Positions 30,855 through 39,220 of a DNA stretch of 64,000 nt are shown piece after piece. This stretch comes from Cellulosimicrobium sp. ES-005 (GTDB lineage Bacteria > Actinomycetota > Actinomycetes > Actinomycetales > Cellulomonadaceae). The translations under genes and the position numbers were made by a program. The stretch spans positions 2,294,001 to 2,358,000 of the forward strand of contig NZ_CP159290.1 of the NCBI RefSeq assembly GCF_040448685.1. Direction: 5' to 3'. Numbering within the stretch: the first letter of the stretch is position 1; each line of letters opens with the position of its first letter. The notes below the pieces were generated by a model that did not search any database, was not told the origin of the DNA, and worked only from the letters and a program-made list of their open reading frames with translations.

Positions 30855-31690
30855 GCCGGGCGCCGGCCCCACGCGTCCACGCGCCGCAGCACGTCGTTGC
30901 CCTCGATGACCTTCGAGAAGCTCACCTTCTCGCTCGCCAGGGTCAGGCCCACCACGCCGGTGAGCGCGAGCCAGCGCACCGAGCGGGGCGCCGCGAACGC
31001 GACCTGCGAGCCGAGCGCCGCGCCGAGCGCGTTCGCGCCGCAGTCTCCGAGCATGTCGCGCTCGCCCAGGTCACCCGGCGCCGCGGCGACGGCCGCCCCG
31101 AGGACGGCGCCCGTCGTCGGAGCCGCCGCGGTGCCGAGGTACGGCACCGTCGCCACCCCCGCCGCCTTGAGCGCACGGCCCGGGCGGAGGTCCAGGAGGT
31201 TGAGCAGGTTGGCCGTCCCGGCGATGAGCGCGCCGTTCACGCCGACGTCCACGAGGTGGCCGAACGCCCCGCCCGTGCGCCGCGTCCCGACCGCCGCCGC
31301 GACGAGCGAGACGCCGCTGATCCCGAGGACCTTCAGCGCGCCCGTGGTCACGCGGCCCTCGGCGAGCGCGCCGAGGTGGCCGCGCAGGCCCTTCGTCCGG
31401 GTGGACGTGTCCTCCGCGAGATCGTCGACCAGGCCGAACGCGCCCGCGCTCGCCGTCGCGAGGGCGACCGCGCCGCGCGTGCGGGCGGCGCCGCCCGTCG
31501 CGAACGTCCCGGCGACGAGGCCGGCGGCGACCGCCGGGCCCTCGAGCAGGCTGATCGGCTCGCCACGGTGGTTGGTCCGCGTCCAGCGCTCCGTGCCGCC
31601 CGGCGGGCGCGAACCGGCCGCGCGGCGCGCCGTCGCGGTCACGACGGCGGCGACCCCGGCCGCGGCGAGGGTGCGCAGCGCGCGCGCCAC
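30851..31690 (-). CDS. MraY/WecA-like (glycosyltransferase family 4) membrane protein, shortened
   Basis: 279 residues. It carries blocks like the phospho-sugar transferases of the MraY/WecA family: FGLVDDLAEDTSTRTKGLRGHLGAL, GRVTTGALKVLGI, NLLNLLDLRPGRALK and GDCGANALGAALG. The family normally has ten or eleven helices and over 320 residues; this copy is shorter, and whether it keeps transferase activity is open. It lies between steB and murJ with 1-4 nt spacing, pointing to a cell-envelope role. Confidence 0.75.
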   Translation of the reverse strand: MARALRTLAAAGVAAVVTATARRAAGSRPPGGTERWTRTNHRGEPISLLEGPAVAAGLVAGTFATGGAARTRGAVALATASAGAFGLVDDLAEDTSTRTKGLRGHLGALAEGRVTTGALKVLGISGVSLVAAAVGTRRTGGAFGHLVDVGVNGALIAGTANLLNLLDLRPGRALKAAGVATVPYLGTAAAPTTGAVLGAAVAAAPGDLGERDMLGDCGANALGAALGSQVAFAAPRSVRWLALTGVVGLTLASEKVSFSKVIEGNDVLRRVDAWGRRPA

Positions 31691-31691
31691 G

Positions 31692-32801
31692 TCAGCCCTC
31701 CCCCGCGCCGGCGGTGGTCTGCTCGACGTCCGCGGAACCGCCGTCCTCCGTGCCGCCGGAGGTGCCGCCCGAGGTGTCGCCCGCCGCCGCGTCCTGAGCG
31801 CCCGCGTCGGACGACGTCGTGCGCGTCACCGGCGGGAGCTCGACGGCGGGCGGGAGGACCGCCGTCGCGCTCTCCTCGAACCCGAACTGCCCGACCTGGT
31901 CGGCGACGCGTGCGGCGAGGGCGAGCGGGACGTTGATCCGGCCGGGCTCGGCCTCGATGCCGCTCACCGTGGACAGCGTCGCGGCGAGGTCGTCGTTCGC
32001 GCGGATGCTGGAGACGACGTCGCCGCTCACCGCCGTCGGGCCCGCGACGAGGGCCGCCTCGGCGACCTCCTGGGCGGCGACGGCCACCTGGACCTCGATG
32101 TCGACGACGTACGTGTCCGGTGCGGGGGCCTCCCCGCCCTCCCCCGTCGGGGCGGCCTGCTCGGGCGCCGGGCCGCTCAGCAGCAGGACGACGTCCGCGG
32201 GGAGCGTCTGCTCGGACACCACGTCCACGAGCGCGAAGCGCTCCAGGAGCGCCTCGAGCTCGGTGGCCTCCGGGCTGCGCTCCTCGGAGCTCGCGGGCGT
32301 CGACCCCGTGAGCGCGAGGGCGAGGGCACGGGCGAGCCGCTGCTCGGGGGTGGCGTCCTGCGGGACCTCCCCCAGCTTCTCCCCGAGGCCCTCGGCCACG
32401 GTCTGGCGCGCGCTCTCCTCGTCCTGGTCCGTCCACGAGTCCGTCAGCCGGACGTGGCCGACCACGGAGGCGCCCGCCAGCTCGAGCTGCTCCGCGATCG
32501 CGTCGTCGCGCTCCTTGTCCGCCCCGTCCAGGTCGACGACCGCGACGCGACGGTCCTGGAGCGACCCCGCGACGAGCTGCGGACCCGCCGCCTCGATGTA
32601 CCGCGAGTCGTTGCCGAGCGTCACGTTCGCCTCGTCGAGCTGGTCGCGCAGCTCGTTGCGCTCGGTGCGCAGCTGCTCCACCTGCCCGGTGAGCTGGTCG
32701 CCGATGGCTCCCTGGAGCGGGCCGGCGCCGAGGATGATCCCGACGGCCAGGGCCAGGAAGACCGAGATCAACGAGACGATGTGGTACCTGAAGTCGATCA
32801 C
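31692..32801 (-). CDS. steB: SteB / MctB-like copper-transporter-family protein
   Basis: 369 residues from the GTG at 32801. MIDFRYHIVSLISVFLALAV is the conserved start of this actinobacterial family, giving one N-terminal membrane helix, followed by a coiled coil (VEQLRTERNELRDQLDEAN). The remainder should lie outside the membrane. MctB in mycobacteria was linked to copper resistance, and in corynebacteria the orthologue SteB works with SteA at the cytokinetic ring. The C-terminal 45 residues are a Gly/Ser/Thr/Asp-rich tail. The neighbouring steA supports the SteB reading. Confidence 0.88.
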   Translation of the reverse strand: MIDFRYHIVSLISVFLALAVGIILGAGPLQGAIGDQLTGQVEQLRTERNELRDQLDEANVTLGNDSRYIEAAGPQLVAGSLQDRRVAVVDLDGADKERDDAIAEQLELAGASVVGHVRLTDSWTDQDEESARQTVAEGLGEKLGEVPQDATPEQRLARALALALTGSTPASSEERSPEATELEALLERFALVDVVSEQTLPADVVLLLSGPAPEQAAPTGEGGEAPAPDTYVVDIEVQVAVAAQEVAEAALVAGPTAVSGDVVSSIRANDDLAATLSTVSGIEAEPGRINVPLALAARVADQVGQFGFEESATAVLPPAVELPPVTRTTSSDAGAQDAAAGDTSGGTSGGTEDGGSADVEQTTAGAGEG

Positions 32802-32921
32802 TGTGCGGTGGTGTCCTTCGGTTCGGGCTGCTGCGTGCTGGCAAGGTCAGGGTGCGCGGGAGCGCGGGTCGGGCGCGGTCGGGAACGACGCGCGCGGGCC
32901 GACGACGGCGGCCCGGTCGGG

Positions 32922-34109
32922 TCAGCCGCCGCCCGTGAAGAGCGACCCGACCCACGACCAGAGGTCGTCGAACCGGGCGCCGACGATCCCGAAGAACGTC
33001 TGGCCCGCTGCCGTCGACCACAGCGCCGCGACGACGGCGAGGAGCCCCGCGATCGACAGGAGCCAGAGCTGGAGGTTGGAGATCCGGTGCCGGTACAGGC
33101 GCGAGACGCCCTTGGCGTCGACGAGCTTGCCACCGACGCGCAGCCGGGTGAGGAACGTGCTCGCCATGCCCGCGCGGCCCTTGTCGAGGAACTCGACCAG
33201 GGTCGCGTGCGTCCCGACGGCGACGATGACCTCGGCGCCCTTGTCGTCGGCGAGGAGCATCGCGATGTCCTCGCTCGTGCCCGTCGCCGGGAAAACGACC
33301 GGCTCGACGCCGAGCTCCTGGACGCGCTCCAGCCCCGGCGCCTTGCCGTCGCGGTACGCGTGGACCACGACCTCGGCGCCGCTGCTCAGCGCGCGGTCGG
33401 AGACCGAGTCCATGTCGCCGACGATCATGTCCGGCTTCCAGCCGGCGTCGAGGATCGCGTCCGCGCCGCCGTCCACGCCGATGAGGACGGGCCGGTACTC
33501 CGTGATGTAGGGGCGCAGCGTCGCGAGGTCCTCGCGGTAGTGGTAGCCACGCACCACGATGAGCACCTGCCGCCCGTCGATCGGGGTGCGGATGTCCGGG
33601 ACGCCGACGCCGTCGAGCAGCAGGTCCCGCTCGCGCCGCAGGTAGTTCATCGTGTTCTCGGCGAACGACTCGATCTCGACCGAGAGGTTGGCGCGCGCCT
33701 CCTCGAGGCTGCGCGCGACCGTCTCCTCGCTCTGCAGGACGCCCTCGGCCACCAGGTCGTCGCCGAGGTAGACCTTGCCGCCGTCGAGCCGCAGCTCACG
33801 GCCCTCCGGGACGGCCATGATCGCCGGGCCCAGGTCGTCGACGAGCACGATCCCCGCCTCGACGAGGACGTCGGGCCCCAGGTTCGGGTAGCGCCCCGAG
33901 ACCGACTTGGCGGCGTTGAGGACGGCGGACGGCTTGGCCGCGACGAGGGCGTCGGCGGCGACGCGGTCGATGTCCACGTGGTCGATCACCGCGACGTCGC
34001 CCGGCTGGAGCCGCTTCGTGAGCGCCTTGGTGCGCGCGTCGACCTTGGCCGGGCCGAGCGTGCCGGACCCGGCCTCCGGCAGGGAGGCTTTGCGCAGAGT
34101 GAGTCTCAT
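32922..34109 (-). CDS. steA: Cytokinetic ring protein SteA
   Basis: 395 residues. The N-terminal 170 residues (KALTKRLQPGDVAVIDHVDIDRVAADALV) are specific to this family. The middle has a thiamine-pyrophosphokinase-like fold (VLIGVDGGADAILDAGWKPDMIVGDMDSVSD). Near the C-terminus NLQLWLLSIAGLLAVVAALW is a single membrane helix. SteA was described in corynebacteria as part of the division machinery with SteB. The gene starts 6 nt after recN and is followed by steB after 120 nt. Confidence 0.9.
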   Translation of the reverse strand: MRLTLRKASLPEAGSGTLGPAKVDARTKALTKRLQPGDVAVIDHVDIDRVAADALVAAKPSAVLNAAKSVSGRYPNLGPDVLVEAGIVLVDDLGPAIMAVPEGRELRLDGGKVYLGDDLVAEGVLQSEETVARSLEEARANLSVEIESFAENTMNYLRRERDLLLDGVGVPDIRTPIDGRQVLIVVRGYHYREDLATLRPYITEYRPVLIGVDGGADAILDAGWKPDMIVGDMDSVSDRALSSGAEVVVHAYRDGKAPGLERVQELGVEPVVFPATGTSEDIAMLLADDKGAEVIVAVGTHATLVEFLDKGRAGMASTFLTRLRVGGKLVDAKGVSRLYRHRISNLQLWLLSIAGLLAVVAALWSTAAGQTFFGIVGARFDDLWSWVGSLFTGGG

Positions 34110-34115
34110 CGTGCC

Positions 34116-35870
34116 CTATCGTCCCACGACCGAGGACTCCAGAAGCTCCACCGCGTGGCGGCGGGCCGCGTCCGAGTCCTCCTGCCCGGAGAGCATCCGC
34201 GCGAGCTCGCGGACGCGCTCGTCCCCCGTGACCTCGCGCACACCGGTGACCGTGACGGCCGCGGCCGGGTCCCCGTCGTCCGTGCCCGACGACGAGTCCG
34301 AGGACTTCGTCACCACGAGCTGGACGTCCGCGAACGCCGCGACCTGCGCGAGGTGCGTCACGACGACCACCTGCGCGCGGGTCGCGAGGGACGCGAGCCG
34401 GCGCCCGACCTCGACGGCCGCCTTGCCCCCGACACCGGCGTCGACCTCGTCGAAGACGAACGTCGGCAGCACCTGTCCGGTGCCGTCGACCGCCGCCGTC
34501 GCGAGCGCCACCTCGATCGCGAGCATCACGCGGGAGAGCTCGCCGCCCGACGCGCCCTTGCCCAGCGGCCGGGCCGGCGCGCCGGCGTGCGCGACGAGCG
34601 AGAACGTCACCACGTCGACGCCCCACGGTCCGGGCTCCTCGGCGCGCTCGACGTCGACGACGAGGCTCGCGCCACCCATCGCCAGCCCGCGCAGCTCGTC
34701 GGTCACCGCCGTCGCGAGCTCGGCCGCGGCGCGCTCGCGCGAGGCCGTGATCGCGGTCCCGAGGCGCTCCAGCTCCGCGTCGAGCTCGTCGCGGCGCGCG
34801 GTCGCGGCATGGAGCCGCTCGCCGCCGTCGTCCAGGTCCAGGAGCCGCAGCCCGGCGTCGCTCGCCCAGGCGAGCACGTCGTCGACCGTCTCGCCGTAGC
34901 TGCGGGTCAGCGTGCCGAGCTCGGCGAGGCGCGCGTGCGCGGTCTCGAGACCCGCGGGATCGGCGGCGAGGTCCTCGACGTAGCCGGAGATCTCCGTCGC
35001 GACGTCGGCGAGCACGTAGCCCACCTCCGCGAGCCGCTCCGCGAGCCGGGCGAGCACGGGGTCCGTGCCCGCCACCGCCTCGAGCGCGCGCCGCGCTCGG
35101 TCGACCGACACGACCGCGTTCTCCTGCGGCTCCACGGCCTCGTCGCCGGCCACGGCGTCGTGCGCGAGCTGGGCCGCGACCCGCAGCTCCTCGACGTTGC
35201 CGAGCCGCGCGACCAGAGCCGTGAGCTCGACGTCCTCGCCCGGCTGCGGCGCCACCCGCTCGACCTCGGCGAGGCCGAGGCGCAGCAGCTCGGCCTCCCG
35301 GGCACGCTCGCCCGCGCGCGCCTCGATGTCGTCGATCTCCGCCTGCAGCGCGGACCGCTCGGTCCACGCGTCGCGGTACGCGGTCAGCAGCTCGGCGTGC
35401 GGTGGACCGGCGAACGCGTCCAGCGCGCTGCGCTGCCGGCTCGCGGTCCGCAGCCGGAGCTGGTCGGACTGTCCGTGGACCGTCACGAGGTCGTCGGCGA
35501 TCTCCGCGAGCACGCCCTGCGGGACGCTGCGCCCGCCGAGGTGCGCGCGCGACCGGCCCTCCGCCGCGACCGTGCGCAGGATGACGACCGTGCCGTCGTC
35601 GTCCACCTGGCCGCCCGCGTCGTCGACCCGCTGCGCGACCGCCGGACGGTCGGTGACGCGCACGCGCCCCTCGACCACGGCGCTCGCCGCGCCCGGGCGC
35701 ACCGTCGCCGGGTCCGCCTTGCCGCCCATGAGCAGGCCGAGCCCGGTGAGCACCATGGTCTTGCCCGCGCCCGTCTCGCCCGTGATCACGGTCAGGCCCG
35801 CCCCGACCGGGACGCGGGCCGACCGGATCACGCCGAGGTTCTCGATCGCGATCTCCTCGAGCACGCTCAC
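34116..35870 (-). CDS. recN: DNA repair protein RecN
   Basis: 584 residues from the GTG at 35870 (GTGA overlap with nadK stop). SMC-like: N-terminal IENLGVIRSARVPVGAGLTVITGETGAGKT (Walker A in its last third), central coiled coils, C-terminal signature KGASGGELSRVMLAIE and Walker B PTFVFDEVDAGVGG, then VVVTHLAQVAAFAD. RecN helps hold broken DNA ends during recombinational repair. A longer open frame upstream is only read-through into nadK. Confidence 0.95.
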   Translation of the reverse strand: MSVLEEIAIENLGVIRSARVPVGAGLTVITGETGAGKTMVLTGLGLLMGGKADPATVRPGAASAVVEGRVRVTDRPAVAQRVDDAGGQVDDDGTVVILRTVAAEGRSRAHLGGRSVPQGVLAEIADDLVTVHGQSDQLRLRTASRQRSALDAFAGPPHAELLTAYRDAWTERSALQAEIDDIEARAGERAREAELLRLGLAEVERVAPQPGEDVELTALVARLGNVEELRVAAQLAHDAVAGDEAVEPQENAVVSVDRARRALEAVAGTDPVLARLAERLAEVGYVLADVATEISGYVEDLAADPAGLETAHARLAELGTLTRSYGETVDDVLAWASDAGLRLLDLDDGGERLHAATARRDELDAELERLGTAITASRERAAAELATAVTDELRGLAMGGASLVVDVERAEEPGPWGVDVVTFSLVAHAGAPARPLGKGASGGELSRVMLAIEVALATAAVDGTGQVLPTFVFDEVDAGVGGKAAVEVGRRLASLATRAQVVVVTHLAQVAAFADVQLVVTKSSDSSSGTDDGDPAAAVTVTGVREVTGDERVRELARMLSGQEDSDAARRHAVELLESSVVGR

Positions 35871-36850
35871 TCCTCCTCGTCCGTGACGTCCGGCTCCCCC
35901 GGTTCCCTGCCCGCGGTCGCGGCCGCGCGCTCCGCCGTCGTCCCTGCCGTCGCGGCGACGCTCGCCGCGCGCTCGCGCCACCCGACCACGGGGAGCGAGA
36001 ACTTGGACACCAGCCGGTCCGTGAACGGGGCCGTGCTGAGGCGCGCGAGGCGCAGGGGCGTGTCCGAGCGCCGCACCTCGACCCGCGAGCCGTTGGGCAG
36101 GTCGATGCGCCGACGGCCGTCGCACGTGAGCACGCCCGACGACGCCGAGTCCGGCAGCACGTCCACCGTGATCGTCGAGCGCGGACCGACCACGAGCGGC
36201 CGCGCGAAGAGCGCGTGGGCCGCGAGCGGCACGACGAGCACCGCGTCGACGTCCGGCCACATCACCGGACCGCCCGCGGAGAACGCGTGCGCCGTCGAGC
36301 CGGTCGCGGTCGCCGTCACGACGCCGTCGCACCCGAACGACGACAGCGGCCGGCCGTCGACGCCGAGGACGACCTCGATCATGCGCTCGCGCTGCGCCTT
36401 CTCGACCGTCGCCTCGTTGAGCGCCCACCCCACGAGCGGCTCCGGCTCGCCCGGGAGGAAGGCGCGCACCTCGACGATCGTGCGCTCCTCGACCGTGTAG
36501 TCGTACGCCGCGAGCCGCCCGACGGCGGCGCGCAGGTCCTCGCGCTCGCTCTCGGCGAGGAACCCCACGTGCCCGAGGTTGACGCCGAGCAGCGGCACCC
36601 CGGTCCCGTGCGTGAGCTCGGCGGCGCGCAGGATCGTGCCGTCGCCCCCGAGGACCATGACGACCTCGGACTCCGCGACGCCCTCGCGCGCCCGAGTGTG
36701 CGCCATGTGGTCGCCGAACTTCTCCGCGAGGTCGTCGTCGTGCAGCGTCACGGTGAACCCGGCGCGCTCGAGCTCGGTCACCGCCTCGTGCAGCGCCACG
36801 ACCGCCTCGGGGCGGCCGCCGTGGGTCACGATCAGCACGCGTCGCGTCAC
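35867..36850 (-). CDS. nadK: NAD kinase
   Basis: 327 residues from the GTG at 36850, which follows AGGAGGAG. It phosphorylates NAD to NADP. Motifs: VMVLGGDGTILRAAEL (GGDGT), LLGVNLGHVGFLAE, ALNEATVEK (NE/D) and TATATGSTAHAFSAGGP. The C-terminal 35 residues are an Ala/Glu-rich extension. Overlaps tlyA upstream and recN downstream by 4 nt each. Confidence 0.96.
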   Translation of the reverse strand: MTRRVLIVTHGGRPEAVVALHEAVTELERAGFTVTLHDDDLAEKFGDHMAHTRAREGVAESEVVMVLGGDGTILRAAELTHGTGVPLLGVNLGHVGFLAESEREDLRAAVGRLAAYDYTVEERTIVEVRAFLPGEPEPLVGWALNEATVEKAQRERMIEVVLGVDGRPLSSFGCDGVVTATATGSTAHAFSAGGPVMWPDVDAVLVVPLAAHALFARPLVVGPRSTITVDVLPDSASSGVLTCDGRRRIDLPNGSRVEVRRSDTPLRLARLSTAPFTDRLVSKFSLPVVGWRERAASVAATAGTTAERAAATAGREPGEPDVTDEEE

Positions 36851-37824
36851 GGTGCTCCTCCTGTCAGGGGTCGGTCGGGCGTCGTGGCGTCGCGCGTCGG
36901 AGCCGGTCCGTCCGCGGCCGCCCGGGCGACGAGGACGACGGGCGGCAGGCCTCCGTCGGGCGCGGGTCGCCACGCCACCGCCGCGGCGGCGGCGTCCTCC
37001 AGCGCGGAGTCCTCGAGCCCGGTGCCGTCGGCACGGCCGGGATCGCCCGCCCGCAGCCACCAGAAGTACTCGCGGTTGCCGCTCGGTCCGGGCAGCGGGC
37101 TCGGCACGACGGCGAGCGGGCGCAGCCCGACGACCGCCGCGTGCCGCGCGACCGCGGCGACGACCTCGACGTGGAGCGCGGGGTCGCGCACGACGCCGCC
37201 GCTCCCCAGGCGTTCCCGGCCGACCTCGAACTGCGGCTTGACGAGCAGCAGCAGGTCGGAGCCCGGGCCCACCACCCCCGCGACGGCGGGCAGCACCATC
37301 GCGAGCGAGATGAACGACAGGTCGCCGACGACGAGGTCGGGCACCGCCCCGACGTGCTCGGGAACCAGGTCGCGGACGTTGAGCCCCTCGTGCACCTGCA
37401 CCCGCGGGTCCGCGCGCAGGGCCGGCACGAGCTGGTCGTGCCCGACGTCCACGGCGACGACCTCGCGCGCGCCCCGGCGCAGCAGGACGTCGGTGAAGCC
37501 CCCGGTCGATGCCCCGAGGTCGAGGCACCGCGCGCCGTCGACGGCGGGCGGTCGCAGCGGCGCGCCCGCAGGGTCCAGCGCGTCCAGCGCGTCGAGCACC
37601 CCGGCGAGCTTGAACGCGGCGCGCGAGGCGTAGCCCGGATCCTCCGGGTCGGGAGCCACCGCGAGCAGGTCGTCCGGCCCGACGGCGGCCGACGGCTTGG
37701 TCACGACCGTCCCGCTGCGCGTCACCCGGCCCGCGGCCACGAGCTCGGCGGCCTGCCGGCGCGAGCGCGCGAGCCCGCGCCGGACGAGCTCGCCGTCGAG
37801 GCGCGCACCGGAGCGCTCGGCCAC
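36847..37824 (-). CDS. tlyA: TlyA-type rRNA 2'-O-methyltransferase
   Basis: 325 residues from the GTG at 37824. An S4 RNA-binding domain (about 5-60, RLDGELVRRGLARSRRQAAELV) precedes an FtsJ-like methyltransferase domain with SAM motif ARCLDLGASTGGFTDVLL and VGDLSFISLAMVLP, KPQFEVGRERLG. TlyA methylates 16S and 23S rRNA cytidines in mycobacteria, with loss giving capreomycin resistance. Position before nadK and recN is conserved in actinobacteria. Confidence 0.93.
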   Translation of the reverse strand: MAERSGARLDGELVRRGLARSRRQAAELVAAGRVTRSGTVVTKPSAAVGPDDLLAVAPDPEDPGYASRAAFKLAGVLDALDALDPAGAPLRPPAVDGARCLDLGASTGGFTDVLLRRGAREVVAVDVGHDQLVPALRADPRVQVHEGLNVRDLVPEHVGAVPDLVVGDLSFISLAMVLPAVAGVVGPGSDLLLLVKPQFEVGRERLGSGGVVRDPALHVEVVAAVARHAAVVGLRPLAVVPSPLPGPSGNREYFWWLRAGDPGRADGTGLEDSALEDAAAAAVAWRPAPDGGLPPVVLVARAAADGPAPTRDATTPDRPLTGGAP

Positions 37825-37826
37825 GC

Positions 37827-38054
37827 TCAGTCCTCCGTGCGGGCGAGCTCGGCGACCAGCGCGTCGTGCACGGCCTCCAGCACCCCCACGTGGTCCGCGG
37901 TGGCGAGCCCGTCCAGCTCGTCGAGCCGTCCGAGCGCGGCGTCGAGCGGGCTGACGACCGGCGACGGCGCCTCGCCGTCCCGCCCGGCTGCCGGGCTCAC
38001 CGGTCGTCCGCCGGGAGGCGGTCCGGGAACCGGACGCAGCGGACCGTCCGTCAT
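37827..38054 (-). CDS. Small conserved-context protein of unknown function
   Basis: 75 residues. A Pro/Gly-rich first half is followed by an amphipathic helical half (LDAALGRLDELDGLATADHVGVLEAVHDALVAELART). An ATG with AGGAGG-like bases upstream (CAGGAGGCAGGAC) and only 2 nt to the tlyA start suggest real, coupled translation. A short gene of this style commonly lies between the HAD gene and tlyA in actinobacteria, in my recollection. No function assigned. Confidence 0.7.
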   Translation of the reverse strand: MTDGPLRPVPGPPPGGRPVSPAAGRDGEAPSPVVSPLDAALGRLDELDGLATADHVGVLEAVHDALVAELARTED

Positions 38055-38197
38055 GTCCTGCCTCCTGTCTGCTGGGCTGCGCGAACGTCGCCCGGCCGTC
38101 GCCGGGCATCCCGGACCACGCTACCGGTTGCGTCCCACGGACGGGCACGACCGGCGGCCTGCGCCAGGCGGCGCGTCGCGCCGCCCGACCGTCGGGC

Positions 38198-39220
38198 TCA
38201 GTGCGTCCCGACGGGCAGCTCCGGGACCGTCGACGGGTCCACGGGGAGCCCCGCGTCGGCGGAGGCCCACGCCGCGGCGGCGGCCGCCCGGACGGTGTCG
38301 ACCGTCGCGGTGCCGCGCACGTCCAGGCGCAGCGCGCCGTCGTCGACGCGCGCCGCGCTGTCACCGCACGACCACCAGCCGGCCTCGGTGCGCACGGGCA
38401 CCGGGTGCGGCTCGAGGAGGCTGCGCAGGTCGGCGCCCACGTAGTGCGGGCGCAGGTGCGGCTCCGCCAGGATCGCGTCCCGCGCCGTGCTCACCCCGGT
38501 CAGGACGTGCAGACCGGGATAGCCGCCCGCGCGGGCGCCCGCGAGGTCCGTGTCGAGCCGGTCCCCGACGACGAGCGGCGCCTCGGAGCCCGCACGCTCG
38601 ATCGCGAGCCGGTACATGGTCGGCGACGGCTTGCCCGCGCTGTCGGGCTCCACGCCCGTCGCGGCGCGGACCGCACCGACGAGCGACCCGTTGCCCGGCG
38701 CGAACCCGCGCGCGGTCGGCAACGAGAGGTCGAGGTTGCTCGCGACGTGCCACGCGCCCCGCTGGACGGCGTACGCCGCCTCGGCGAGCTGTGCCCAGCC
38801 GAGCTCCGGCGCGAAGCCCTGCGCCACGGCGTCGGGCTCGTCGTCCGCGCTCTCCACGAGCACGAACCCGGCGTCGTGGACCGCCGTCACCAGGCCCGCC
38901 CCACCGACCACGAGGACGCGCGCGCCCGGCTCGAGGCGGGTCCGCAGCAGCGCGGCGGCCGCCTGCGCGGCGGTCATGACCTCGTCCGCCGAGGTGGGGA
39001 TGTCGAGGCCCGTCAGCTGCTCGGCCACCGAGCCGGGCTCGCGCGACGCGTTGTTCGTGACGAACACGAGACGCATGCCGCGGGCGCGCGCCGTCGTCAG
39101 GCCCTGGGACGCGTGCTCGATCGGCTCGTGCCCGCGGTACGCGACGCCGTCGAGGTCGACGAGCGCGAGGTCGTACCGGTCGGCCAGCGCGACGTCGCTC
39201 CCGAGCAGCCCGGCGCTCAC
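38198..39220 (-). CDS. HAD-IIA family sugar/nucleotide phosphatase
   Basis: 340 residues from the GTG at 39220 (overlaps the TPR gene stop by 4 nt). HAD motifs: ALVDLDGVAYRGHEPI (nucleophile Asp), RLVFVTNNAS (motif II), GKPSPTMYRLAIERA (Lys) and PLVVGDRLDTDLAGARAGGY (acidic motif). The cap type is that of NagD/AraL-like phosphatases. The last 70 residues are an extra domain with GWWSCGDSAARVDDGALRL, common in the actinobacterial version. Substrate unknown. Confidence 0.9.
   Translation of the reverse strand: MSAGLLGSDVALADRYDLALVDLDGVAYRGHEPIEHASQGLTTARARGMRLVFVTNNASREPGSVAEQLTGLDIPTSADEVMTAAQAAAALLRTRLEPGARVLVVGGAGLVTAVHDAGFVLVESADDEPDAVAQGFAPELGWAQLAEAAYAVQRGAWHVASNLDLSLPTARGFAPGNGSLVGAVRAATGVEPDSAGKPSPTMYRLAIERAGSEAPLVVGDRLDTDLAGARAGGYPGLHVLTGVSTARDAILAEPHLRPHYVGADLRSLLEPHPVPVRTEAGWWSCGDSAARVDDGALRLDVRGTATVDTVRAAAAAAWASADAGLPVDPSTVPELPVGTH

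Noticed and set aside
29460-36500. Open frame of 2346 codons on the plus strand
   Set aside because: It runs antisense to murJ, steB, steA and recN, which have clear family motifs. In very GC-rich DNA stop codons are rare in the opposite frame. The translation is Arg/Asp/Val-biased without any domain.
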